From Monosporascus cannonballus (Eukaryota; Ascomycota; Sordariomycetes; Xylariales): 64,000 nucleotides of DNA. The DNA lies in NCBI GenBank assembly GCA_004154925.1, contig QJNS01000021.1, forward strand, positions 434,001 through 498,000, given 5' to 3'. Shown here piece after piece: positions 11,995 to 24,362 of the stretch. Every line of letters begins with the position of its first letter. Position 1 is the first letter of the stretch. The position numbers and the translations under genes were made by a program. Under the pieces are notes generated by a model. That model was not told the DNA's origin. It searched no databases and was given only the letters and a program-made list of their open reading frames with translations.

Positions 11995-12176
11995 TTAAGA
12001 TCAGAATAAGAGGAACAATACGAGTATATTAAGGACCAATTTAAAACTTGCCTTTTTTCTCTAAAAGGGAAGTAATCAATTACCTACAAAGCAATTACCT
12101 CGTAACGATTTCGTAACTATTACGTAAAAATAACATACAAAATACTTAATGTCATGTTAATATTACATATATTGCC
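11995..12176 (+). repeat. LTR core, left copy, outer element C
   Basis: This segment aligns without net gaps to 24,181-24,362 at a constant offset of 12,186, with many C/T and G/A differences. Shared landmarks are AAGATC/AGGATC at the left and the AATACTTAATGTCATGTTAA-like stretch at the right. Both copies have the same orientation, so I read them as the LTR cores of one element interrupted by element A. The true LTR ends are blurred by mutation. Confidence 0.6.
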
Positions 12177-15100
12177 TTACCATTTAATGAAAAACTTTTT
12201 ATATAAGGTTTTACATTTAAAAGCTTTTAATAAAACCGTTTTATTTTATCTTATAATTAGTAAATTATGTTTATTGAGAGCTCGTATTTATTTTGTAGTG
12301 AATAAAAGTATGTAATTATTAATAATAAAATATAATTTACATAAATCTTTTTAAATAAATAATATATCTAGGAAAGTTTATAGCGAAATAACGAAAGTAT
12401 CGAAAATTCTGCCGGCAAAAAACACTCACCGCTTTTAGGCATATTGCTTTTAATATATATAAATTATGCTTTGTTTAAACTTAATTTCGTTTTTTTATTA
12501 TTTTCGCGTTTGCTAGTATATACTTTAATATTTATTTATAATAAATTCATATTTGTAAATTTGTTGCAAGTTTTTATATAATTCTCTTATTAATTAATAG
12601 CGATATTAATCCTTCTTCGCATGTTATTTTTACTTTCGCTTTTTACATTCTCAATATAATTGTTTTATCAATCTCTTTAAAATCTTTTCGAAATTACCTT
12701 TTATTTTAAAAAAAGAATCAGCGTCTATTTTATAAATATTTCTTAATAACTTTTCTCTTTTTTTTCGTTAGTAGCTTATTTTAAAACCGCCTGCGACATT
12801 CCGGACCTTTATTATATTATAATTATAATTCGGAAGCTAGTCTGTTATTACACAGTTAATAAGAATTGAAAAATATGAATATATACGTTATTTTCAAATT
12901 ATTAATAATGTTATAATAAAGGTAAATTTTATAATTGATCATTATTCGAAAATAATATCATTAATTGATAAAAATAAATTCTGGGCTGGTTTTTCGCCTT
13001 TATATTCGATTTTCTTAAGGTATATTAAAAATTTACTCAAATTAAAACCGTTAGCGAAAATAAAATTAAAGCATTTTAACAAATTATATTTTCAAAAAAG
13101 GGAACTAAATACCTTTTACTTTTTTAATAAAGCATTTATTAATATAACGTATAAACCCAAAAAACTTAAATTAATATCAAGTTTAAATTTAATACGATTT
13201 ATGAAATATAAAAAACTTCAGGTTTTTTTCGTTATTACTTTATAATAAATCATGGAATTAATTTATTACTAATTAGATATCGATTCTTTTACAGTTAACG
13301 TAAATATCTTTTAAATCCGTTATTTGGAAATTTAGCCAGATAATAATGTTGTTATTTTAATTTCGTAATTAATCTCTTAGAGTTATTTTTAAAAAAGTAT
13401 TATATAAATAAAAAATATGTATAGTATTTTCGGCGTAAATATATAACGTTTTTTACATTATTATTATCAAGTGTTTATAAAGAAACATTAAATATAGTAT
13501 TGATATTATTATATAATACGTTAATTTTACAAAAAGAATAATTAAAATATAATTAAGGACGATAAAACAATAACGATAACGTTTAAATATTTTTACAAAA
13601 ATTAAATAATTTTTGTTTCGATATAATTATAAATTAACTATAAAATCTATTTTGAAAATAGTTAATAAATTCTAAATACTTTATTAAAAATAAATGAATT
13701 TAAAAATTCGATAATAACGTTTGATATAAATAATAGATAATAATTAGCGTTTTTTATTTTATAATACTTTTATTATAGCTTATTTCCATTTAAAAATTCA
13801 GTTTCTTTAGGTTTTTCGTTTAATAACGTTTTATATTAAATAGTAAGTTCTTTTTTAAAATAAATAATCGTAAAACCTTTAGGTAGGTCTTTCCTAAAAA
13901 AAGACTTTTTGCTTTATAATATATTATTTGCTATTATAATTTCTTTATTACCCCAAAATGCTTTTGTTTATTTAATACTTTTTCGTTTTTATATTAAAAT
14001 TACGTTTTCGCTTTTTTTAAAATTAATCTTTACTACATTATAGTCCTAATAACGATAGAAAAAAACGTTATAAGTTTTATTATACAGAAATAAAATCCGT
14101 ATTTGGTAAGCTAACTCTAAATTTATAACTTTCATAGTTTAAAGAATTTAATATATTTGTTCAAAATACTTTGTTAGAATTTTATTAATTAATATATGTA
14201 TTAAAAAGAATTATATATTATTCCTTTCAAAATTATTTCGTAAAACGGCTTTTATTATAAAATGTTTTAAAACTAATTTAAATTTTATAAAAATATTTTT
14301 ATAACGGTTTTTTCTTATACCGTTGTAACTCGTTTAATAAATTTAAAACCCTTAAATTATTTTGTTATAATTTCTGTATGAAAATTTATCACGCGTTTTC
14401 GGAAAATATTTCGATTAATATTATTTTAATTGTTCGATAATACTTGTTATTAAATTTAAATTATGCGGTTAAAAGATATACTATTTTATTTACCAAACCT
14501 AAATAGTAAATTATTTATAAACGATGTTTTAAAAATTAATTTCAAATTTTCGTTTATTTATTTGTCAATAAAAAGTTATATTTACTTTTTTCTTAACTAT
14601 ATTTAACATATGAAAAGGCTGTTAAACGTTATTGATAAATAAATTATTATAGTTAAAAATTATATTACTAAAAATAAGATATTAATGAAACGCCTAATAA
14701 GAGTTTATTTCAGTTAATTCGTTAATAGTAAAGAGTGTTATTTCTGAAATATAATAAATCTAGTTTGTTATTTAATTTACTACGATAAACATAAAGCTAT
14801 TATTTTTTTTGATTATACTACTTTATAAATAACGGTAAACCTATAAAAAATTTAGATAATTTCTTTAAATTAAAAACCCGTTGTTAACAACGAAATGAAA
14901 TTTTTATAAGGAAGATATAATATTGCTGTGAATTTCTAATTTGTAAAATAAAATTTTTCAAAATTTTAATGTTCTGTTTTTATATTTTTTTAAAAAGAAT
15001 TTATCGTGTTACTTATTTATACCTTTCCTTAAAACCAAAACAATTTATTATAAACATACTATAATATTACCAAAAATATTCTGTACGTAAATTCGAATTA

Positions 15101-17349
15101 TATCGTATAGCCATTACGTTTTTATATTTTAATGAAGTATTATTATTTTTCCACACGCAATAATTACTAAATTTCTTTCGATAAGAATATCGTTTCGACA
15201 ACGATATTAACGTTTTGTTATCTCAAACTAAATGATTTTCAATTTATAATCCTAATTTATATATATCTTATTTTTTTTACAATATATTTTTAACTACCTT
15301 ATTTTCGAGTTTACGTATTTTTATTTTTAATAAAGTATTTGCGATTTTATTAGGAAAGTAATCAACTTTTGTGATTTTAATATTGTTTTTATTATGTCGA
15401 TATCGTTTTTTAGGCGGTTTAATTTTCGTTATTTTGTAATAAATTAAATATTTTTGATATATTATTAATTTAAATACTCCTTTGTCGCACGATATAAAAT
15501 AATAAATTTTATTGTAATAAAGTAATTATATTATTTTAATTACTTTAGATTAAAGGGTTATTTCGATTTTAAATATCTAAAATTAAAATAATTTAAAATA
15601 GTTTTGACGGAAGGTTTTACATAATTAATACAATAATATTATTTTTCATCAATCTTGACAATAATTATTAATTTATTATTTTTCGTAACTTAATAAATTC
15701 TTTTGAACATTATTGTCCGAAAGATAAAGAGTATGAAGTATTAACGGTTTTTAAAAATTTATATTATCATTATTTTACAATTTCTTTGAACTGCAATTAT
15801 TTTAATATAATATTTAATTAAAATATTAAAATATTTTCTGAAATGTAAATATTATGTAAAATATTTTAAATCTTAGATTTTAGCAGAAAATAATTATAGA
15901 AATGTTTTAACTTTCTGGGAAATTGATCCGTTCATTATATAAATATTTTCATATAACTTTTAAAAACCTTTCGGTAAAATCTTATTAAACTTCAGAAAAC
16001 TTAAATATTATAAATATATTTTTATAATAAATAAGATTCATTAGCTTTAATATGACTTTTCCATCTGAATATTATTTGATCGAATTTAAAAGTTACAAAG
16101 AACTAAAAATATTTAAAGTTTTTATACATATATTCGTATAAAACATTTATTCTTTTAACTCTTTAAATATATTGTCAACGTATTAATTTTGTTTTATTGA
16201 ATACTTATCAAATATTAACCTATCGTTAAAATACATTATAGTTATATTATTTGATATATTTATTAATACATATTTAAACCGTAATCAAGTGATTAAAAAT
16301 GTAAATAATTTTATGAAATATTTAAAATAACTATATTGTATTTTAAAATTAACATCGTATTTATAGCCTGTGTTAATACGCATTCGATAACACGTATGTT
16401 TTAAGTTTAATTTGGTATGTTCACAAATAATTATTAAGCAATATAAACGCTCTTATTTTAACAATAATAATATGAAATTCTTACAAATTATTCGATTAAA
16501 TTGTTTATCATCGATATAAAAACGTAATATATTTTCATTTTGCAAAGCCAATAGTATTCAAGCTTTCATTCCGTTATTATTACGCCTAATTTGTTTTTAT
16601 TATTGTTAAAAACCTTTTAAATCTTTTAAGTGTTTAATTTCAAAATAAATAAATAAAAGCTTTATCGAAATCGTTTTCGGCTAAATAAATTTATCGCGTA
16701 TTTAGATAATAAATATTCCGCTAATTTAATAATTATTGTTTTGAAAATATATCGGCGCAATTATTACAATTTTCTTTTCGAATTCTGTCAATAAATGTTG
16801 TATTATTTTTATTTTATAATATAAGTACGATAATTATTACAATTCTAATAAAATTATTATTTTAATATTTTGTCGCTATATTAACGAATTTAATAATACT
16901 ACTTTCGAATAGAGTTTTTAATTAAGTAACAATTAATTAATAAAGCAGTTTATTTTCCAACAGTCTAAAAATTTAATATAATAACAGTTTTATTATTTTT
17001 GTAATATTAATTTTTTTTAAATTTATAATTTTAAATATATTTAGAATTCGAATTAATAACGCAATGGATTTATATATTATAGTAGGATTACTTCCATAGA
17101 CTTTTAATTCGGAGTCGGATTTTAATCTAAAAAACTAGCTATTCTTTTCTAATATTTTACAATATATCGTGTTATAATGTACTTTTAAGTATATTGATAG
17201 TACAACGTAATTTATTAATTTCTGTGGAGTTTTTTACAAACGTAATATATACGTAATTAATAATCGTTTTCTTATTAGCCAAAATTCTTTATAAAATTTA
17301 TATTAATATGTATCGAAAGCTTTTTTAAGTAATTCGTTTTAAATTAACC
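12177..17349. other. Degraded interior of outer element C, unassigned
   Basis: AT-rich sequence between the left LTR core and the insertion point of element A. It should hold gag and most of pol of the outer element if the LTR pairing is right. I could not identify any domain with confidence because stops are too dense in every frame. Confidence 0.4.
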
Positions 17350-17354
17350 ATTTC

Positions 17355-17544
17355 TGTGACGGGCATAATGCGTAGGTTGAACGGAGGTACGGCCCAACAA
17401 AGGTTTATATTCAAGGTGAGGAGGGAAGGGGAGAAATAGCTAGTTACTAACGAGGTGGCTGCTCCTTATATATATATAAGTAAGCTCGGGTTAAGGAGTT
17501 CGTTCCGTAAACCCGAGCTGCCTTATAAGTTTTAACCTATAATA
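17355..17544 (-). repeat. 3' LTR of element A
   Basis: 190 bp, starting TGTGACGGGCATAATGCG and ending CTATAATA, where the expected final CA is mutated to TA. It matches 22,804-22,993 along its full length. The preceding ATTTC (17,350-17,354) is half of the target duplication. An internal inverted motif (AGCTCGGG ... CCCGAGCT) could form a hairpin. Confidence 0.88.
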
Positions 17545-17959
17545 TCACCCTTTTTTTCGCCTTTAGGGAATAACGAGATTATAGCAAGGTGGCGGCGGCT
17601 TTATTTATATCTTTTTCTTTTTGTTTTCATTCGTATTTTTATGTTTTTACCAACCTTATTTTTATTTCCGAATATTTTTTCGAAATTATTAAGGGCAATT
17701 ATATTTTTGAAATTATTATATAATTTTTTTACCGGTTCGGCATAACTTACTTATATTACGAACAATTTTTCTCGGCGACCGCGGCCTATACGTTTATTTT
17801 CGGCCTTTAATATATATTTTATTATGTATCTTTTTTCCTTTTTTTTAATAATACCGGTAACGGTTAATTATTATTTTGCATTTGGTTAAGTAATAGGTTT
17901 TTTATTATTAATTTTTAAAAATTTATATCGAATTTCGAATATATCCTTAATAATACGTT

Positions 17960-18079
17960 TAATTTTATATTTGATATATATTTAAAATAATCTTTTAGAT
18001 AATTTCAAAATAATTAGAGTAATTTTATATTTAATATAAATTTAAAATAATCTTTTAGATAATTGCAAAATAATTACGT
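17960..18079. repeat. Tandem duplication, 60-bp unit
   Basis: Two adjacent copies of a 60-bp unit (landmark AAATAATCTTTTAGATAATT) that differ at a few positions. It lies in the 3' part of element A. Confidence 0.7.
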
Positions 18080-19934
18080 TTTTTAAGTTTAATTATATTA
18101 TATGTTTTATTTTAAAATACCGTATTTATTTTTTTAATAACGTTAATTAAATTTTTTATCCGGGTTTAAATTAACGTTATAATAGCTTATACGAATTTCG
18201 CATTTTTTTGTAACTTTTTAATAAAATTAATAACTTTTTCCGTTTTAGGGGTTAATTAAAGGGTTACCGGTATTTCGTTAATAAATTTTATATGTTATCG
18301 GTAAATTAAAAAATTATTTTTAATTCAAAGTTTTTACAATTAAAAATTAGTTATATTATTAATAAAAATTTAATTTAAATATATTATACGTAACTTACAA
18401 TATGACAAAAATATATAAAACTTTTTGGTTAATTTTTTCTGTATTTTTATTCGTTTAAGAATAAAAGAATATATTAAGTTATTATTATATATTTATTAAA
18501 TCGAATAAATTAATCCAAAATTTATTTATTTAATTATTTATTTTATTAAATATTAATTTTTTACGGGAACCGTAATATTTTTAATAATACATAAAAAATA
18601 TTAAATATACGTTTTTGCATTTATATTAAATATTAATTCCAAAAAAAATTATTTTCGTTAAGTAATTATAAAGTATTATAAAAAAATAAAGGTTTTTTTT
18701 GGCTTGCCGGTAAGTCGATTATAAAGTTTACCAAAAAATTTGAATAAAATCGGTTTAAAATAAGTAAAAGCCGTAATAATTTTTTTTCGGTTTTCTTACA
18801 CGTATAACTTATTATATACGTCGTAATTACGGCAAAAATAACGTATATCCTAAATTTATTCCAGCTAATAATAATTATGGATTAATATTGTTAACGTAAC
18901 GTTTTTTTTAGGTGGCCGGTAATATAAAAATCGTATACCCGTTAAAGTAATAACGTCCAGAACGGCTCCTAAATAAGGACCTAAATATATTTTTTGAATT
19001 TTAAAATATTTTTAAAATTAAAAAAATATTTTATTATAAAAACCTTTTTTATATTTATAACTCGGGGGAAATTACGTAATTTCTGAGTTACGGCAGCATA
19101 TGCGATATATCAAATTTTATCCTTAAAAATTTTTAAATCTAATATTTTTTAAAGGTTTTTTTTTTCGAAAAATACTTTTTTACCAGTGGATATAATTAAT
19201 CGTTTATTATTATTTCGTCTTAGGTAAATTATAATTATTAAAACTTCTTAAATCCGCGTTAATTTATTGAATAATTATTTTTCTTTAATTAGCCGGGTTA
19301 TTTATTTTTTAAATTTAATATTCTTTTCACCGTAAAGTACGTTTTGTAATTTGCAAAATATAATATCAGATCCGTTTATTAATTTATTAAGGCAATATTT
19401 TAATACGAAGTTAAAAGCAGACAAAAAACCGGCTTATTAAATTTGATTTTTAATAAATTTGCCGATATATATAAAGTATTAAAAACTTTCGTAATTTATT
19501 AAAATTGTAAAAAAGTTAATTAACCTTTAAAATTCTTTTTTTATTCCGTTAACATTTTAATAATAATTAATAATTTTTTATGGTATATTTCGTAATTATA
19601 TTTAATTAATAATAATTCTTTTAAAAAGTACGTAATTAGTTATAGGCGCCTTAACGAATTAAATTAAGATAGGCATTTTTTAATTATTTAGCCGGAATAA
19701 TTTGTTTTTATTACCGTTTTTACTTCGGAATTTTAATATATAAAAATAAACGTTATAATAAAAAGTTTTTTAAGTTAATTAAAGGTTTATTACTTTTCGT
19801 TTTTTTAACGGAAAATTTTTTTTCCAAATTAATCGTAAAAAAACCGTTATTCCGTTAAAATTTTTTATAAAAGTTCGGTAAAAGTTAATAAATCAGATAA
19901 AGCTTTTAACTTTTTTTAAATTAGTAAAGGCTTT

Positions 19935-20530
19935 TTATTTCCGAATAATAATTATTTTCTTAAAATTAATTTTTAAACTTATTTTTATTTCGATAATAAA
20001 CTTTAGATATTTTGTTTCCTGGATTACAAATTCGTATTTATCCGGGTCCAGCTTTAATTTTATTTTTGCCAAACGGCAAAATACCAACTTAATTTTGGCC
20101 ATATTATCAGTTCGAAAGCCGGACGAATAAATTAGCATATCGTCTATATATATAGAATAAAAACTATTAAAATAACGTTTTAACATAATATTAATATAAC
20201 GTTAAAAAGTAGCCGGTATACCGTTAAGGCCGAATAAACATATTAATTATTCGAAAAACCCGAAACGTATACGGAACGTAATTTTTTATTCGTTTGCTTA
20301 ACGGATACGTAACCGGTAAAAAATTATTCCAACGTTAAATTTCGTAAATTATCGGGCGTATAATAAGGTTCGTAACGTTTTTTTTATTAACGGAAAAAGA
20401 TAACGATTTTGTTTCATAATATTATTTAATTCCTTATAATTTATGCAAAACCGTAAACCCCCGTTAAATTTCCTTACGAATAATACCAGGGTACTTACGG
20501 AGAAATTATTACTCCAAATCCAATTTTTAT
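19935..20530 (-). pseudogene. Reverse transcriptase remnant of element A
   Basis: Reading right to left on the minus strand, an RT domain of Ty3 type can be followed through stops. Its landmarks are VLFVRKFNGGLRFCINY (with Asn where Asp is usual), ELNNIMKQNRYLFPLI, the RIRFGFFEYM stretch and the catalytic box YIDDMLIYSSGF. After this comes KLKLDPDKYEFVIQETKYLK, the connection region. Gln-to-stop and Asp-to-Asn changes fit G-to-A and C-to-T mutation. It is not functional. Confidence 0.85.
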
Positions 20531-22803
20531 CGAATAAATTTATAAATATTTTGCATAAAATTAATAATTTCTGTTTTAATATCCCATATAAGGGTCTTTA
20601 TTGGATTATGTTTTCTTAACCCGAAATATTTATTTCTAAGTTTATTATTACGTTATTACTATTACGATAAAATAATAATAATAAATTTTTATCGTTTATA
20701 AAAGAATTTCGGAACTGCTATATTTTTTTAAAAAAATGTTTCGTTATATCTTTAAAAGTTAATTACGGCTTTACCTTTAAAACTTTATTAATATTTTTCA
20801 TAAAAATTATAAATAATTATATCCCTTTTTTTTACGGCGGTTTTATTACGTTATTAATATAAAGGTTATAACCGTTATTAAGCGGGGTTTTCTATATTTC
20901 TGTAACCGCCCCTTTAGACGATCCTTAAGCTCCTTATTAAATTATCTTTTTTTGCGTAATATAGGCGCGGTAACGTCTTCCGCAAAATAAATAAACCGTT
21001 ATTTCGCTTCGTATACGATATTATTATATTTTAGCCAAGGTTTTCTTAAGATAAAAAAATAAAATAAAATTTTAATTACGTACCCCTAAATTCGTTTTAG
21101 GCGGCCGTTTAAATTTACGTTAACGTAAGTAATCTTTCGGATTGCTATTATTATAAATTCGTTATTCTTCGCCAATTTTAAGCGATAGGATAAAATAAAT
21201 ATACATTATAACCTTAAACGGCGGATTAGCCGTTAATTAAACGCAAAATAATAAATATACTTATTATCAATCAAAATATTTATATATATAATATTATTAA
21301 TCAAAACGTTTAATATAAAAAAATTATTTAATTTATTATTAATTTTCTGCAATTTTTCCTTTATTACGTGCTTTCTTTATTAATAACTTTTAACAAAAAT
21401 TACTTTTTTTAATTTTCGTTATCCGAATCGTTATCCTTATTAATAGTATCCTGCAAGTTCGTTACCGTAACCTCCGTCCTAACCGGATAAAGCCGTTTTA
21501 CGGATTTGTATTTAAAGCATTCCCAGTTCGAATAATTTATAACGATATAACGGAAACATTACTTTTTCCGTTTCCGAATTTTTACTTCGTTATCGGAAAA
21601 CCATTTCGCATAAAGCCGGTTATCCGAACTCTATCCCCAATTATCCCCAGATCGGTTTTTTTAACTACTTTATTACTAGTCCATAAATTTGAAAATTAAC
21701 GTAATTAATTACGTAACGTCCGTTATAAATATATCCCCTTAAACGTTTATTATCTGAACCATTTTATTAATTTAGCCGACGTATTATTATTAACTAGCCG
21801 TTCCGTTTTTCTTACCGGAATATCAAATTATCGTTCCTTTGCCTATATAATAATCGGGTCAAAACTTTTAAGTAATTAATTACCTTTTTTACCTTACGTA
21901 CCTAACGGTTATAATCGTCGTAAAATATATTTTTTATAATTAACGCATTACGGAATCGTATATTAATACTGGCATTTAAAAAAACCACCTTAATTATTAA
22001 AAGCTACGTTAAACCTTTATATTTGGCTAATTTAAATTTAAAATTTAATAAATAATCTTAAAATTATTAATTATTACCTTACTTTATACGTTATTTTTAT
22101 TTTCTAGCAAATTATACCGCCTATTTATCCTTAAATTACTTTTTCATATAAAGGAAAAAATTATTAACGTCGAAATCCTTTCATAATCCTTTTATTTCGA
22201 ACCAATAACTAAATCGCAATTATTTTTTGGTAAGCATAAATATTATAATACCTAAGCAAATTATTATAGGGGAACCGAAAATAAACCGGTTTTTTTTTAC
22301 TTTCGTATGGAACATAGCAAAAAATAAACGGAATATTTTTTATTTCTTATTTTACGAAAACCATTTTATCAACTTACGATTCGCTTTTACGAATATATTA
22401 TCAAATAGCGGACCTACCGTAAGTTCTTAACAAAGCGGGTCTTATTTTATAAGGGCCTTTTTTTTCCGCTTTTATAAAAAATATTTTTTTTATTTCCGTT
22501 ATCCGGTTAAACAAATTACTTATCGTTTCTTTACGGTTAAAAACTAATTTGGCAAATTTCTTCTGCTATATATTAAGCTTTTAAAACATATTTATAAATA
22601 ATTAATGTTATAAATTTTCCTTAATAATTCCGGACGAAGTTAATACCGTAAGTTCATTTATGGTTTTATTAATCATATTACTTTGCAGTTATTTCGTTAT
22701 AACACTTTTTTTGGCTTATTATCCGTAACCAGGATATCCTTAGGAAACGTTTCGCTTTTACCTAATTTCCTGGAAACTATAATAAGTTATAATCTTAAAT
22801 ATA

Positions 22804-22993
22804 TATAACGGGCATAATGCGTAAGTTAAACGGAAATACGGCCTAACAAAGGTTTATATTTAAAATAAGGAAAGAAAAGGAAAAACAGCTAGCTACTAGC
22901 AAGATAGCTACTCCCTATATATATATGGGTAAGCTCGGGCTAAGGAGCTCGCTCCGTAAGCCCGAGCTGCTCTATAGGCTTTAGCCTATAACA
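22804..22993 (-). repeat. 5' LTR of element A
   Basis: 190 bp, the right copy of the pair. The TG end is mutated (TATAACGGGCATAATGCG) while the other end keeps CTATAACA. It is followed by ATTTC (22,994-22,998), identical to the 5 bp before the left LTR. The two LTRs have equal length, so their differences are point changes. Confidence 0.88.
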
Positions 22994-23744
22994 ATTTCCA
23001 CTATAAACGAAATACGTTATTTCGAGATAACGCTTAAATATATAACCGTTTTTAATATAATAACTGCATATATACTTCCGAAATATATTTATTATATTTT
23101 AACTTTTTTGGAAACATTCCAATCTATAATATCTTATTTTTTTATATTTAAAATATATTTCTGATATTATATTTATAAGTGTTTTAAAAACTATAATTGT
23201 ATTTATTACATAATTTCAGCGTTCTAACAAATCAAGTTTTATATTAACTTTTAAACCATGAAAATATATTTTAATATAATATGATAAAAAATATTAAAAC
23301 CAAAATTTAAAATAATAATTTTATATTTAAAATCTTCGTAATAGTATGTTTAAAAATTCGGAAAATATAATTATGTATAAGAGATTAATTAAACAAAAGG
23401 TATTTAAATCATAAAACGGTTTGTTAAAACAATAATATTTCTTATATATAAAATAAAATAAATATTTAATTATATTATTAATAGGATATTTCAAATAATT
23501 TATCAAAAGTTAAAATATTTTATTAATTTTTGTATTACTAAAGACAAATTATTATAACGTCTGTCGAAAAGCATTTTCGAAAACTTTTTTTACGTTAAAT
23601 TAATTTATAAAATAATCTTAATAAACATTTCGTATTTTAATCCTAGCAATCTTATTAATTTATATATATTTTGCTTTTATATTCAAAGGTGAATAAAATT
23701 TCAAGTAACGTATTTTCTTTTTCTATTTTTTGTAAAATTATAAC

Positions 23745-24023
23745 ATGTTCGCCGATAAATCATATACATTTTTCAATATTCAAGTAAATAGAAAATATAT
23801 AATTCATAAACGTCATAATACTCAAATCTTTAAAATAAGAATCTTATTAAACGTTAAAAAATTTAACCAGAAAATATATGTAGAATATTTGCTATATTAC
23901 AATCGAAAACGAATAACGCGATATTTAATTAGGAATCTTTACTCTTTAATAATAAATATTATTATTGTTTTGAATACCTATTTTCGTAATTTAGTATCCG
24001 AATCTTCTTTTCGTATTCGTTAA
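23745..24023 (+). pseudogene. Chromodomain-like C-terminus of outer element C
   Basis: An open stretch on the plus strand whose second half resembles the chromodomain at the end of chromovirus integrases: ILLNVKKFNQKIYVEYLLYY, where the family has a VKxLxW-type core, and then a NLYSLIINII helix. The aromatic cage is damaged (Trp positions read Tyr). It lies about 160 bp before the right LTR core, where a + strand chromovirus should end. Confidence is moderate because the similarity is short. Confidence 0.5.
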
Positions 24024-24180
24024 ACCGTCACCGGGAGCCAATTAAGATAAATTTAGATTTTAAAGTTTATAAATTTTTATTAGACAAAATAACCGATTTA
24101 GAGTTTTATGGGATCGTAATTATGTCGTTTATTTTTTACGATTTCAATGAAAATAAGTAAATCTTAATTTATAAAATAAT

Positions 24181-24362
24181 TTAGGATCAAAGTAAAAGGA
24201 ATAATAAGGGTATATTGAGAACCAATCTGAAACTTATCAATTTTCTTTAAAAAGTGAATATGTAATTAATTATAAAACATTTATCTGATAATAACCTTGT
24301 AGTTATTGCGTAGAAATAGCATATAGAATGCTTAGCATTCTATTAATAGTGCGCATATCCTC
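24181..24362 (+). repeat. LTR core, right copy, outer element C
   Basis: Partner of 11,995-12,176. With element A and its duplicated 5 bp (5,644 bp) removed, the distance between the two cores is about 6.5 kb, a normal length for a Ty3-type element. Confidence 0.6.

Larger units (their letters stand above)
17355..22993 (-). mobile_element. Ty3-type LTR retrotransposon A, RIP-inactivated, full length
   Basis: A 5,639-bp element bounded by two direct 190-bp LTRs and by the perfect 5-bp target duplication ATTTC at 17,350-17,354 and 22,994-22,998. Element orientation is minus: the reverse transcriptase reads on the minus strand, and a purine tract (GCGAAAAAAAGGGTGA on the minus strand) abuts the left, 3' LTR. 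Coding parts are heavily mutated; only the RT is clearly readable. It is inserted in the interior of an older + strand element (LTR cores at 11,995 and 24,181). Confidence 0.88.
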
